A DNA stretch of 38,845 nt from an uncultured Clostridium sp. (GTDB taxonomy: Bacteria; Bacillota; Clostridia; TANB77; CAG-508): positions 1-38,845 of the forward strand of contig CAKNRV010000009.1 of the NCBI GenBank assembly GCA_930991035.1. Direction: 5' to 3'. This document shows, piece by piece, positions 15,518 to 24,864 of the stretch. The translations under genes were made by a program, and so were the position numbers. The notes beneath the pieces are model-generated. The model made no database searches, had not been told where the DNA came from, and was given only the letters and a program-made list of their open reading frames with translations. The number at the start of each line of letters is the position of its first letter. The stretch's first letter is position 1.

Positions 15518-17030
15518 GTGAATAAGATTTTAAAAAGTTTTGTAGTTATAATAACTATACTTTTTTTGCTTGTTTCCTTATGCCCTATTTCATTTGCGGA
15601 AACTGACTTCGCTGAACAGATAGACAGCGAGGAACGGAAGCATGTTCGAGAAAATAATAGCACGGAATGCTTGGTGGAATTGCACAAGCAATTTTTGACC
15701 TCTGTACATCAGAGACGATGGGTATCGGCTTTAAAGACTATGACGAGTTAATCTTCAATAAAGGAGTTGATGCCAATTCTGTTGCACCATTTACGGATGA
15801 ACTGTGGTCAAAAACAATGACCTGGTACAAAATATTTGCAAGTGTTGCAGGTATTTTAATACTCATTGCAGTCATAATGCTATCATACAAGATGATGATG
15901 GCAGGCAATAGTACAGCCAAAAAAACAGAAGCAAAAGACAATTTGATGAGACTATTGCTGCGGTGGCTTAGCAATAGCTCTAGCACCACTTTTTGTTAAG
16001 TTTTTACTGTTTGTAAATAATTCATTAGTAAGCTTGTTAGTGGTAAATGCCAATTCTTCTTTAGACGGTTTACTTGGTGAAAGCATGATGACATCTATTC
16101 GTACACGGAAATGCAATAACAACAGCTATTGTAATTGCTATGTTCATATATCTATTTATAAAACTAAATATACAGTTCATTGTAAGACAGTTTGTACTAA
16201 TAATATTTACAGTTTTTACTCCTATAGCACTTAGTATTTGGATAGTAAATAGGAATGCAACAGCAATAAGTATCTGGGCAGGACAGATAATAACAAATGT
16301 ATTTATGCAGTTTATCTATTGCTTTTTATTTTTAATGTACCTAACTTTTCTACCTTCTGGTGGTGGTTGGGCTGTTTCATTAATTTGGGCAATGATGATA
16401 TTACCTTTAGCAAGTACAATACAAAATTCATTACAGGATCTAACAAGTAGAATCTGTGGAATTGATACAAATGCACAAGCAACACAAGCATTTGCAATGG
16501 GTGGAGTTGCCGGTGGTGCTATTGGCTATGGAATAAGTGCAATAAAAGAACAATTTAAAACTCCTGGAGGAGATAATAATTCACCAAACGCAACAGCTTC
16601 AAATATGCAAGGGCAAGGAAATAATAATGGGCCACAAAGTTTCGTAAGTAGGGTAAAAAATTTTGTAAATCCTCAAATGAATTTATCCGCTGAAAAAGAC
16701 TACAACGGTAATGTAAATCCTATAAGAGATGTAATACCTAATGCAAAAACACAAGGAGATACAAATACTAAGCAAGAAAAAATGAATACTGGTACAGGTA
16801 AAGGTAGCAAGGTAGCCTCTGTACTAAAAGCAGGTGCTAAAGGAACTGCAAAGGCAACAGGTGCTTATCTTTCTGTAGGAAGAAGAATGGTTGAAGGAGA
16901 TGCAAATGTAAATTTTAGAAATAAAGGAAATGAGCCTAAAAAGCAAATGCAACATACTGAGTATATTAACAATATAAGAGAAAGCCAGCCTAAAGAGAGG
17001 TTAGGTGAGGAAAATGAGCATAAAGGATAA
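15518..17030 (+). CDS. VirB6/TrbL-like membrane channel protein, four CGG frameshifts
   Basis: 502 aa from a GTG start when C15635, C15663, C15961 and C16106 are dropped (Gly40, Gly49, Gly148, Gly196). There is a signal peptide (about 1-27, ending SFA-ETDF) and then about six membrane helices between residues 105 and 330. Examples are VAGILILIAVIMLSYKM, LAIALAPLFVKFLLFV and AIVIAMFIYLFIKL. These are followed by a long Gly/Asn-rich hydrophilic C terminus. This is the layout of the VirB6-like channel component of Gram-positive transfer systems. Uncorrected it splits into overlapping ORFs of 77, 110, 66 and 296 aa. Each break falls exactly at CGG+A/T. The stop overlaps the start of the next gene. 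Confidence 0.82.
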
Positions 17031-18209
17031 AGCAAAAAAAGAAATAAAAAAGAAAATAAAAAAAGTAATAATGATGATACTTAAACCATTGATTCCATAT
17101 ATTGCATTAGTTTTAATTGTACTTTTATTAGTATCATGGTTATTAGACAGTTTATTTGCTAGTTCTGCACAAGCAGATGACAGCGAATTATCTTCAGCAG
17201 AGTTAGATATCAAAACTATGTGTATTGAAAAAGCTGAATACTTAAATACTTGTGATAATTATGTGGATAAAGAAAAGAAAAATGAGCTTTTAGATGTAAA
17301 TAATCTAGAAAACAATAAAATGATAGAATGGTCTCATTTATCTACACTTATGACATTAGAAAATTTAAACAATGAGAAAGAAATTAACCAAAGTTTATTA
17401 GATGAAATAGGAGAAAATTTTAAGTCCACTTTTAAATATGAAAAAGATACTATTAAAACGGAAGAAAAGCAAACTAAAGGTGATAAAGTAACTTGGAAAG
17501 AGAACAAAGATAAAGCACAAACTCAATATATTTTGGTTGAAAGTGATACAATTATTGGTCATTATACATATGAGTATGAGACAGTTACCGCTATTTCTGA
17601 TGATGGTAACACTAGAATTACAAAGAAAAAGTATAAAACAGAAACATTACAAGGAGAACAATATGAAAGATTAAAAGATTATCTAAAAACGAGTATGAAT
17701 TTAGACAATGAAGATATTGATATGTGTGTAGATTTAGTTATCAATTCATCAAGTGGTTACTATGATGATACGATTAACAATGCTTATACTATTTTAATTA
17801 GCAATGATATGTTTACTTGGCCAATTCCTGGCTACACAAATGTTACTTCTGAATATGGTTACAGAGTTCACCCAATAAGCCGGAGAATATAAATTACATA
17901 GCGGTACAGATGTTGGTGCACCGGTACGGAAGTAATTTTGTGGCAATGGCTGATGGAATAGTTACTAAAGCTTGTTATAATCGGTGGATACGGAAACTGC
18001 GTAATAATAGACCACCGGAAATGGTGTTACTACTTTATATGCACATGGGACAAACATTTTAGTAAAAGCCAATGATAGAGTAACCAAAGGACAGCCAGTA
18101 CTTACAGTTCGGAAGTACTGGAAATTCTACAGGACCGCACGCACATTTTGAGGTTATGATAAATGGAGAAACGGTGGATCCAATGCAATATTTTGAGAGG
18201 AGTGATTAA
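17014..18209 (+). CDS. Membrane-anchored M23 peptidoglycan hydrolase, five CGG frameshifts
   Basis: About 396 aa from the ATG at 17014 (a GTG at 17005 is in frame) when C17881, C17927, C17982, C18016 and C18110 are dropped. There is one membrane helix near residues 29-50, a linker of about 210 residues, and a C-terminal M23 (lysostaphin-type) domain: [21 protein letters not shown] carries the first His/Asp zinc ligands, then [13 protein letters not shown], and PHAHFEV supplies the last ligand. All five recoding sites fall inside this domain, in positions where M23 enzymes have conserved glycines (HPISGEY, APVGSN, NGGYGN, DHGNG, VGSTGN). Uncorrected, the protein ends just before the zinc site. 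The enzyme opens the cell wall for the transfer apparatus. The gene overlaps the preceding one. Confidence 0.87.
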
Positions 18210-18211
18210 AT

Positions 18212-18586
18212 TTGATATTAATTTTTACGGATAATGAGCAATTAAATAAAGACATAAGCAGAAAAATAAAAGATAGCAGAATTGTATATTATGCTGACTA
18301 TATTTTAGAAGAAAAAGAAGCTGATACCCTAATAGTATCAGTACAAAATAATAAGTACAATTTCAAGGATTTTATGTTTAAGGTAAGAGATAAAAATATA
18401 AGAGTGATTTTACTATTAGAAAATGCAGAGCAAAAAGAGCTAAGAGACGCATTATTACTAGGAATTTATGACATTATATTCGACCCATTTACACTAGAAG
18501 ATATATGCAAAAAAATAGATACACCTTCTGCATTCTCTGATATTGCTAAATATATTAAAGACATAATGGAACTAGAAAATATCTAG
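18212..18586 (+). CDS. Receiver-like small protein
   Basis: 124 aa from a TTG start 2 bases after the previous stop, behind GAGAGGAG. The pattern of beta strands (ILIFTD, TLIVSVQ, IRVILLLEN, YDIIFDPF) and helices resembles a CheY-like fold, with VILLLENAEQKELRDALLLG in the position of the alpha4 region. The phospho-acceptor Asp arrangement is not clear, so it may be a pseudo-receiver. It sits between the cell-wall hydrolase and the sortase, within the transfer operon. The function is not known. Confidence 0.6.
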   Translation: MILIFTDNEQLNKDISRKIKDSRIVYYADYILEEKEADTLIVSVQNNKYNFKDFMFKVRDKNIRVILLLENAEQKELRDALLLGIYDIIFDPFTLEDICKKIDTPSAFSDIAKYIKDIMELENI

Positions 18587-18619
18587 TTTTTTTATTTTGT
18601 TAGAAAGGAGGATTTAAAG

Positions 18620-19228
18620 TTGAAAAAAAGCACAAAAAAAGTCTTAAAGATAGTAATCATCAGCTGTAGCGCTCTAATCATACTAGGCTTATCTGTTTTT
18701 GGAATATTTAAGTACATTGAATATAAGAAGATACAAGATAATATCAATTCTGTATATGACATTTATAACGATAGTAACAGAAATGAAATAATAACAGATT
18801 TTAATAATACAGTTGGAACTCCTGTAGAATCTGAAACAGATGAAGATAAATACTTAAATGCAATAGGTACTTTAGAAATACCATCCATAAACTTTAAAGA
18901 CATTGTTGTGGAAGGAACAGATCAAGCAGCTCTAGCACAAGGAATTGGACTTTTTGAACATAGTAATATTTTAGAGGGCAATGTTTGCTTAGCTGGACAC
19001 AACACATATAGATTTTTAGCAAATTTAAAAAATGTGCAAGAAGGAGATATTATTAAATATTCCTCTGCATTAGGAAATAAAGAATACAAGATAACAACAA
19101 TAAAACAGATACAAGAAACGGACTGGTCTATGTTAGAGGATACAGAAGATAACAGAATTACTATAATAACCTGCGTTAGAAATAGACCAGAATTAAGATT
19201 GTGCGTACAAGCAATAGAAAATATTTAA
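18620..19228 (+). CDS. Sortase
   Basis: 202 aa from a TTG 8 bases after AAAGGAGG. It has an N-terminal membrane anchor (about 10-29) and a sortase beta-barrel with the catalytic His in LAGHNTYRF, Cys in ITIITCVRN and Arg in ELRLCVQA, in the correct order. LEIPSINFKDIVVEGTDQ is the usual first strand region. It probably processes the Cna-B adhesin at 20174, whose C terminus has LPRTG. There is no in-frame CGG. The class (B or D type) cannot be fixed from the sequence alone. Confidence 0.87.
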   Translation: MKKSTKKVLKIVIISCSALIILGLSVFGIFKYIEYKKIQDNINSVYDIYNDSNRNEIITDFNNTVGTPVESETDEDKYLNAIGTLEIPSINFKDIVVEGTDQAALAQGIGLFEHSNILEGNVCLAGHNTYRFLANLKNVQEGDIIKYSSALGNKEYKITTIKQIQETDWSMLEDTEDNRITIITCVRNRPELRLCVQAIENI

Positions 19229-19300
19229 AAATTTTTTTCTGTTGAGCATTCCCTTTTTATAAAAATGGTGTTATTCTTAAAATAAAGAGGTGATGTTCAA

Positions 19301-20119
19301 ATGAATAAGAAAAAGATTTTAATAGCAGTTATTGTACTATTAGTAGTTATAATTACTTGCTGTTTAATAAAAATTGTTTTTAATAATTCTCATATAGAAA
19401 CAGCATCAATAAATACATTAGCAGATAATGATAATGACAGAAATATTAATACTATTGCAAATGTAATGGAAATGACAACAAATGAGACTATTGAAAATAA
19501 AACAAATGATGAAGAAAATGAAACAATAGAAGAAAACAATACAGATACAAAAGAATCAAATACTACAGAAAAAACTGACAATAAAACTACTACAAGTCAA
19601 AAAGATTCGAGCAGTAGTACTAATAAAACTAATAGCAAAAACAATGATAATAATGTAAATACAAGTGTAAGCAATAAGAATAATAGTAGTTCAAGCACGA
19701 AAGAAGAACAAAAAAAGGAAGAAAGCAAACCAACTAATACAGAAAAGACAGAAGATACAAAAGAAAATGAAGATACAGAAACTGAGGAAAAAGAAGAAAC
19801 AAACACAGAAAACGAAAAACTTGCAAATACTTTCTTTTCGGAGTATAACAAGCAAAAAACACAAGAAGCAGTAAACTACATAAATGAGCAAATGAAAAAA
19901 GACGAAATGTACGAAGAATTAGGAGGATATGCAGTTGCTTGCACAACAAAACCAACTAATTATTGGATATCGTATAGTTCTAATTCTAAATTAAATGGTG
20001 TAGCTCTAGCAGGTTGTAAAGTAAGTGTATATGTAGAAAACTATTATAGATACAACAGCAGAGGTACAGACTATTACTTATATGATACAAAAATTTACTT
20101 GTATCAAGAAGTTATTTAA
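19301..20119 (+). CDS. Membrane-anchored protein with long low-complexity linker
   Basis: 272 aa. An N-terminal membrane helix (about 5-27) is followed by a linker of roughly 140 residues made almost wholly of Asn, Thr, Glu, Ser, Lys and Asp (about 45-180), typical of a wall-spanning stalk. The C-terminal domain of about 95 residues (NEKLANTFFSEYNKQKTQEA to the end) contains conserved-looking ACTTKPTNYWISYSS and GCKVSVYVENYYRY segments with two Cys that could form a disulfide. I do not recognise the domain. Its place between sortase and adhesin suggests a surface role in mating. AGAGGTGATG precedes the ATG. Confidence 0.7.
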   Translation: MNKKKILIAVIVLLVVIITCCLIKIVFNNSHIETASINTLADNDNDRNINTIANVMEMTTNETIENKTNDEENETIEENNTDTKESNTTEKTDNKTTTSQKDSSSSTNKTNSKNNDNNVNTSVSNKNNSSSSTKEEQKKEESKPTNTEKTEDTKENEDTETEEKEETNTENEKLANTFFSEYNKQKTQEAVNYINEQMKKDEMYEELGGYAVACTTKPTNYWISYSSNSKLNGVALAGCKVSVYVENYYRYNSRGTDYYLYDTKIYLYQEVI

Positions 20120-20131
20120 AAAATAAAATTT

Positions 20132-20159
20132 TAAAGAGGCCTATAGGGCTTCTTTTTTT
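20132..20159 (+). terminator. Hairpin and T-run before the adhesin gene
   Basis: AAGAGGCC pairs with GGGCTTCTT around TATA, followed by seven T. It could partly end the upstream transcript. The adhesin RBS AGGAGG follows at once. Confidence 0.5.
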
Positions 20160-20173
20160 AGGAGGTAAAAAAT

Positions 20174-22778
20174 ATGATTAAAAAAATAAGCAAAAAAGCA
20201 ATACCAATACTAATGGTATTTTTTTTATTATTAAACGCGACCGTTCCAGTATTTGCAGCTATTGATATTGGAGATACCAGTCATCTTTATGGCGAGAAAG
20301 AATTACCGGGACTTTTGGAAATTAAAGAGACTGGTGCATTGAAATTAGTTATAAAAGTATATTATCGTGATCCAGACACAAACCAAAAGCTATATGCTTT
20401 CTGCGTTGAACCGGACAAACCACGGAGTAGGCTCTGGCGCTAGTGATTTTGGAGGCTATGATTCATATGTAAAAGAAAAATTACAAAGTGATGTATTGTG
20501 GAGATGCCTATACTATGGATATATTGGTGTTGACTGGAGAGATACATCAGTTGAATGTGATGATGACTGGTATTTCGTTACAAAAACGGTGGTACATTGT
20601 CTAGTCAATGAAAAAAGTCCAAAAGAAACATACACAATTCCTAGTAGAATTGCAAGCTCTGATGTTGAAGCAGGACTAACATTAAAGGATGTTCAGAGGA
20701 GAGGTCAAAAAGTACTAGATGAGGCAGAAAAACTATATAATAAATGTTTAAATTCAAATGAAAAATATGAGGTTGCAAAAGTATCAATAAACAAAAGTGG
20801 AGATACTTACACAGAAGGAAATTATGAAGTACAAAACTTTAAAATAAGCTCAAATAAAGCATTAGGAAGTTATGATGTAACACTTTCTAAATTCCCAAGT
20901 GGAACTACTTATGAGAAAAATGGAAGTACATTAAAAGTAAAAATTCCAAGAGCTAACATAACAGGAGATATAGAAGGATTAGTTTATCTAACAAATGTGC
21001 AAGTGGAAACTTGTGGCGCATTTTATGCTGAAGCATATAACGATGACTTTCAAGATTACATTATAGCAGCTGATCCTTACGAAATAGCAAGTGCTAGAAC
21101 TACATTTAACTTAACAACAGCTAAATCAATAATAAAAGTAGAAAAAACTGATGAAGATACAAAAGAGCCGATTGCAGGTGTAACATTTCAACTAAAGGAA
21201 ATGGATGGAACAGTTGTGCAAAATGCTACAACAAATGACAAACGGAATTGCCACATTTTCTAATTTAAAACCTAATACATATATATTGGTGGAGACTTCA
21301 ACTAATGAAGACTACATTATAGATACAACAGAGCATAAAATTGAAGTTGGCTACGATGTAACTATTACGAAAGAATTAACAAATGAGCATAAAAAAGGTA
21401 ATTTAAAAATTGTTAAAGTTGATAAAGATAACCATGAAATAAGGTTAGGTAATGTACCGTTTGACTTATATAGTGTAGAACTAGATAAAATTATTGGTAC
21501 TTATAAAACCAGCGTGGATGGCGAGATTTATATAGAAAATATAAGGACACGGTGAATACAAACTGTTTGAAAAAAATACAGGAAAATGGTACGATTTAGC
21601 TGAAGATACAGAGGTAAAAGTTGAGTGGAACGAAGTTACAGAAGTAATAGTAGAAAATGAATTAAAGAAAGCACAAGTAAAAATTGTAAAGGTAGATGAA
21701 GAAGATAATAAAATTAAGCTTTCAGGTGTTGAATTTGAAGTACTAGATGAAAACGAAAATGTATTAGAAAAAATTGTAACAGATGAAAATGGCGAAGCTT
21801 TAACACAAAAATATCCCGTTAGAGATTTTAAAAAATTAACATTAAGAGAAGTAAAGACATTAGAAAATTATGTTTTAAATGATGAGCCTATAACTATAGA
21901 ATTAAAAGCAAATGAAACAACTGAGGTAATAGTAGAAAACGAAAGAATCAAAGGTAAAGTAGAAATTACAAAAGTAGATTCAAAAGATAATACAAAAGTA
22001 TTAGAAGGTGCAGAGTTTGGACTATATGATAAAAATGATAATCTTGTAGAAACACTTGTAACAGACGAAAATCGGAAAAGCCATTAGTCAAGAGATTTAC
22101 AAAGACAGATATTATCTAAAGGAACTAAGCACAGGATCTATCTATTATCTATTGAATGAAAATACTTATGAATTTGAAATAGTAAACGATGGAGAAACAG
22201 TACCTGTAACAATAGATAATGAGCCTGTAGACATTACTGTAGATGTAGATAAAGAAGGCACAGTAGAGATTAAAACCGGAGAAAAAGTAAATTATACATT
22301 TAGTAATGTTGCCAATAACTCAAATGTTTACCTAGAGAACTTTAAATGGTTTGATTATATACCAACAGATTATATTCGTTTGGAGAAAATGACAACAGGT
22401 ACATGGAATCAAGATTTAAAATATGATGTTTATTACAAAACCAATAAATCAGATGAATACATACTATTTAAAGAAGATTTAAGTACACAAGAAGATTACA
22501 AATTAGACTTTACAAAAGTAAAATTAGCAGATGACGAATACATTATAGAAACAATGTTTGATTTTGGAAAGGTAGAAACAGGATTTAGAGAAAGCACAAG
22601 CCCAACTATGGAGTGTATGTCATTAGATACATTAAAAGATAATGACATATTTACAAACCATACAAAAACAGTTGGTGTGTATCATGGTGTAACTGCTGAA
22701 GCAAATAGCGACTGGACTACAGTTGTGCATATACCAGAAGAACCAAAATGTCCTACACTTCCAAGAACAGGAAGATAA
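20174..22778 (+). CDS. Cna-B/SpaA-type surface adhesin, four CGG frameshifts
   Basis: 866 aa when C20423, C21243, C21550 and C22073 are dropped (Gly84, Gly357, Gly459, Gly633). There is a signal peptide (about 1-30, ending VFA-AIDI), then a thioester-type region: CVEPDK joined to PGVGSGASDFGGYDSYV resembles the Cys-Gln adhesive domains of surface pilins. This is followed by four or more Cna-B/SpaA isopeptide repeats. Each repeat opens KV(E/D)K(T/V)D and carries a F-x-L/D stretch and a following ENGEA/GIATFSNLKPNTYILVE-like strand. The protein ends LPRTGR and stop, so a sortase motif is present without the usual hydrophobic tail. Uncorrected, the gene is five pieces, one of them (about 21555-22151) without a start. 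It probably mediates contact between donor and recipient cells. Confidence 0.85.
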
Positions 22779-22793
22779 AATAAGTTAGTAATT

Positions 22794-22830
22794 CCTATAA
22801 TTTGCCCTTCAAAATTTAAAATTATAGGAG
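22794..22830 (+). promoter_or_regulatory. Hairpin leader covering the RBS of spoVG
   Basis: CCTATAATTT (22794-22803) pairs perfectly with AAATTATAGG (22819-22828), which includes most of the AGGAGG. The loop begins GCCCTTC. It is the most stable member of the leader family. Confidence 0.65.
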
Positions 22831-22840
22831 GAATATGTTT

Positions 22841-23119
22841 ATGGAAATTAAAGTTACAGAAGTAAGAATTTTTAAAATTAAACAGAGAGGTGCATTATTA
22901 GGTTATGCAAATATCGTTTTAAATGATAGTTTTATTGTGAGAGGTATTAGAATACTAGAAAACCAAAGAATTGGAAGGTTTGTAGCAATGCCTTCAAGAA
23001 GATTAAATGGAGAAAAAAGAGCATATAGAGATTTATGCCACCCATTAAACCAAGAAGTGAGAGATTTAATTACAAAAGAAATTTTTGATACCTATGATAA
23101 ACAAGAAGACGAAGAATAG
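22841..23119 (+). CDS. spoVG: SpoVG family nucleic-acid-binding protein
   Basis: 92 aa from the ATG at 22841, about 10 bases after AGGAGG; the ATG at 22835 is too close to the site. EIKVTEVRIFKIKQRGALLG, IVLNDSFIVRGIRILE, GRFVAMPSRRLNGEKRAYRD and LCHPLNQEVRD are the signature SpoVG segments. SpoVG proteins bind RNA and DNA and act as global regulators. A copy inside a conjugative element may regulate its own transfer genes, possibly through the RNA leaders seen here (inference). The gene is followed by a related leader for the next gene. Confidence 0.9.
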   Translation: MEIKVTEVRIFKIKQRGALLGYANIVLNDSFIVRGIRILENQRIGRFVAMPSRRLNGEKRAYRDLCHPLNQEVRDLITKEIFDTYDKQEDEE

Positions 23120-23127
23120 TGTTTAGT

Positions 23128-23163
23128 TCCTTTAAATTTGCCCTTACTATTATAAAGAAAGGA
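23128..23163 (+). promoter_or_regulatory. Hairpin leader of the RusA-like gene
   Basis: TAGTGTTTAG, then TCCTTT (23128-23133), ATTTGCCCTT in the loop, and AAAGGA (23158-23163) overlapping the ribosome binding site. CTTTAAAT can also pair with ATTATAAAG. It is the weakest of the four family members but shares TAGTGT and TTGCCCTT. Confidence 0.45.
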
Positions 23164-23170
23164 CTAATCT

Positions 23171-23782
23171 ATGATTTTATCAGATAAATTATATTCAGAA
23201 TTAACGAATTTAGAAAATGAAATACATACAGTTAGACAAAATAAAGCTGTAAATGACTTACAAATGGAAGGATTTTTGAAAAATTTAGAAAAAAGAAGAT
23301 ATAACATATTAAATGAAATTAGAATATACAACAAAACGGTAGAATATAGCACAGAAAAAATAAAAAATATTAGCGATGAATATAAGGCAGAGGTCAAGGA
23401 TAATACTTTAAAAATTTATATTCCAGAGCCTATGCCATCTTATAAATCTTTAAAAACACACGCATTTAAAAATATACTCATAAACATTACTGAGGCAACA
23501 AAACCTTTTAATGATTTGTTTAAAGATAAGGTATTTGTATTTATTAGAATTTTTGATAACATAAAAGGTTGGGATATAGACAATAAATACATAAAGCCGA
23601 TCTTTGATGCTTTGATATTAAATAATATTATTGAAGATGATAATATAGAAAAAATGTTTTATTGTGTGCAAGGTGAATTTTCAGAAATTCCGCATACAGA
23701 AGTATGTATTACAACTCAAAAAAATGCAGTAAATTTAATGCAAAATATGTTAGTTCAAAATGTCCTTTTTTCAGAGTTTTAG
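23171..23782 (+). CDS. RusA-like protein (DUF6100-type)
   Basis: 203 aa. An N-terminal helical segment (about 1-75) is followed by a domain containing WDIDNKYIKPIFDALILNNI and IEDDNIEKM. This matches the D-x-DN-x2-K-x3-D-x-L and DD motif of RusA Holliday-junction resolvases, where the Asp residues bind magnesium. The N-terminal extension and mobile-element context fit the DUF6100 family of clostridial conjugative elements as I recall it; a search is needed to fix the name. It may resolve recombination intermediates during element transfer or act only structurally. AGAAAGGA precedes the ATG. Confidence 0.65.
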   Translation: MILSDKLYSELTNLENEIHTVRQNKAVNDLQMEGFLKNLEKRRYNILNEIRIYNKTVEYSTEKIKNISDEYKAEVKDNTLKIYIPEPMPSYKSLKTHAFKNILINITEATKPFNDLFKDKVFVFIRIFDNIKGWDIDNKYIKPIFDALILNNIIEDDNIEKMFYCVQGEFSEIPHTEVCITTQKNAVNLMQNMLVQNVLFSEF

Positions 23783-23955
23783 AAAACAAAAAATAGGACA
23801 TTTTTTATATGTGCAAAATTCAGTAGAATCAACACTTACAGACATATTGAAGAATAAAAAAGACTAAGTAGGATAGGTGTGTGAGAGCGTAAGCTATCAC
23901 ATTCCTAGCCAAGTACCAGTGAGTGAAAAGCTATTTGAAAAGGTGGTGAGGAAAA
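23783..23955. other. Intergenic region with folded-RNA potential
   Basis: No supported gene. TGTGTGA and TATCACA (about 23878-23902) can pair around GAGCGTAAGC, nested in TAGGATAGG and TTCCTAGCC. It lies directly before the gene at 23956 and may be a leader structure. Confidence 0.35.
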
Positions 23956-24864
23956 ATTAAAAGTATATTTCCAAAGAACAAAAATGAAATAGAAATGGTC
24001 AAATTTATTGGGCGATTTCAATATCTATATATTAAAGATGCAGAGTATTTTTTTAATGATACATACTATCCAAAAAGAATAAGAAATTTAATACAAAAGA
24101 ATATTATAAGAAAATATAATAAATATCTTGTACTTGCAGAAAACGGTTATGCTTTTATGAAAGTATTAGGGCAAAATACAGTTCCTTTAAGATATGACAA
24201 GAAATATACAGATAGATTAAAATTCATAAGTCATTTAGCATCAATTTATCATAAAGAAGAATACATAGATTTTATCCCCTCTATTGAGATAAAAGATAAG
24301 AATAAATTTACAGAGACATCACGAAAATACATAGGAATTTTAAAGATATTTGGTACAAACTATTTAACATATCACATATCAAAAGAGCATACAACAAAAT
24401 ATATAAACTCCGTTGTATATGATCTACAAAAAGAAACTAGAAACAAGAACATATTAGTTTTAGTTGATGATATAAAGAAAATAGAATTAAGAAATTTTGT
24501 GTTTGGATTTAATTCGTTAATTATTAGCGAAGACAAAGACGAAGATTTACAAAAACTAAAATATATACAACAAATTAATTGGCCAAAGATAGTACAAAAA
24601 CTATATAAAGATGTGCATATTTCAGAATACAATTTTTGCGACTATACAAATAATAAAGATAAATATATTACAACATTTTATTTAATTGATACAGAAAAAA
24701 TAAATAGAATCAATGTATTTTTAACAGCGAATAAAAATAAACAAGCAGATATTATTTGCGATGAAAGTATAATACGAAGATTAGGACAGGAATTGCCTCT
24801 CGCAAATTACAAGCTTGTAGATTTATCTGATTTCATAGATAAAGATATTAGAATTTATGACTAA
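23956..24864 (+). CDS. Conjugative element protein with possible winged helix, unusual start
   Basis: 302 aa if it starts at an ATT at 23956 (KSIFPKNKNEIEMVKFIGRF follows), or 289 aa from the ATG at 23995. GGTGAGG lies 4 bases before the ATT and nothing comparable lies before the ATG, so initiation at ATT is plausible but rare. Residues 10-60 (FQYLYIKDAEYFFNDTYYPK with RIRNLIQKNIIRKYNKYLVL) look like a winged-helix reader similar to replication-relaxation family proteins. The rest is unrecognised. The end overlaps the VirD4 start by 8 bases. No CGG is in frame. Confidence 0.6.
   Translation: MKSIFPKNKNEIEMVKFIGRFQYLYIKDAEYFFNDTYYPKRIRNLIQKNIIRKYNKYLVLAENGYAFMKVLGQNTVPLRYDKKYTDRLKFISHLASIYHKEEYIDFIPSIEIKDKNKFTETSRKYIGILKIFGTNYLTYHISKEHTTKYINSVVYDLQKETRNKNILVLVDDIKKIELRNFVFGFNSLIISEDKDEDLQKLKYIQQINWPKIVQKLYKDVHISEYNFCDYTNNKDKYITTFYLIDTEKINRINVFLTANKNKQADIICDESIIRRLGQELPLANYKLVDLSDFIDKDIRIYD

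Noticed and set aside
19390..19955. Minus-strand ORFs rich in Ser, Val, Phe and Leu
   Set aside because: They are shadows of the Asn/Thr/Glu-rich linker gene on the plus strand and have no ribosome binding sites.
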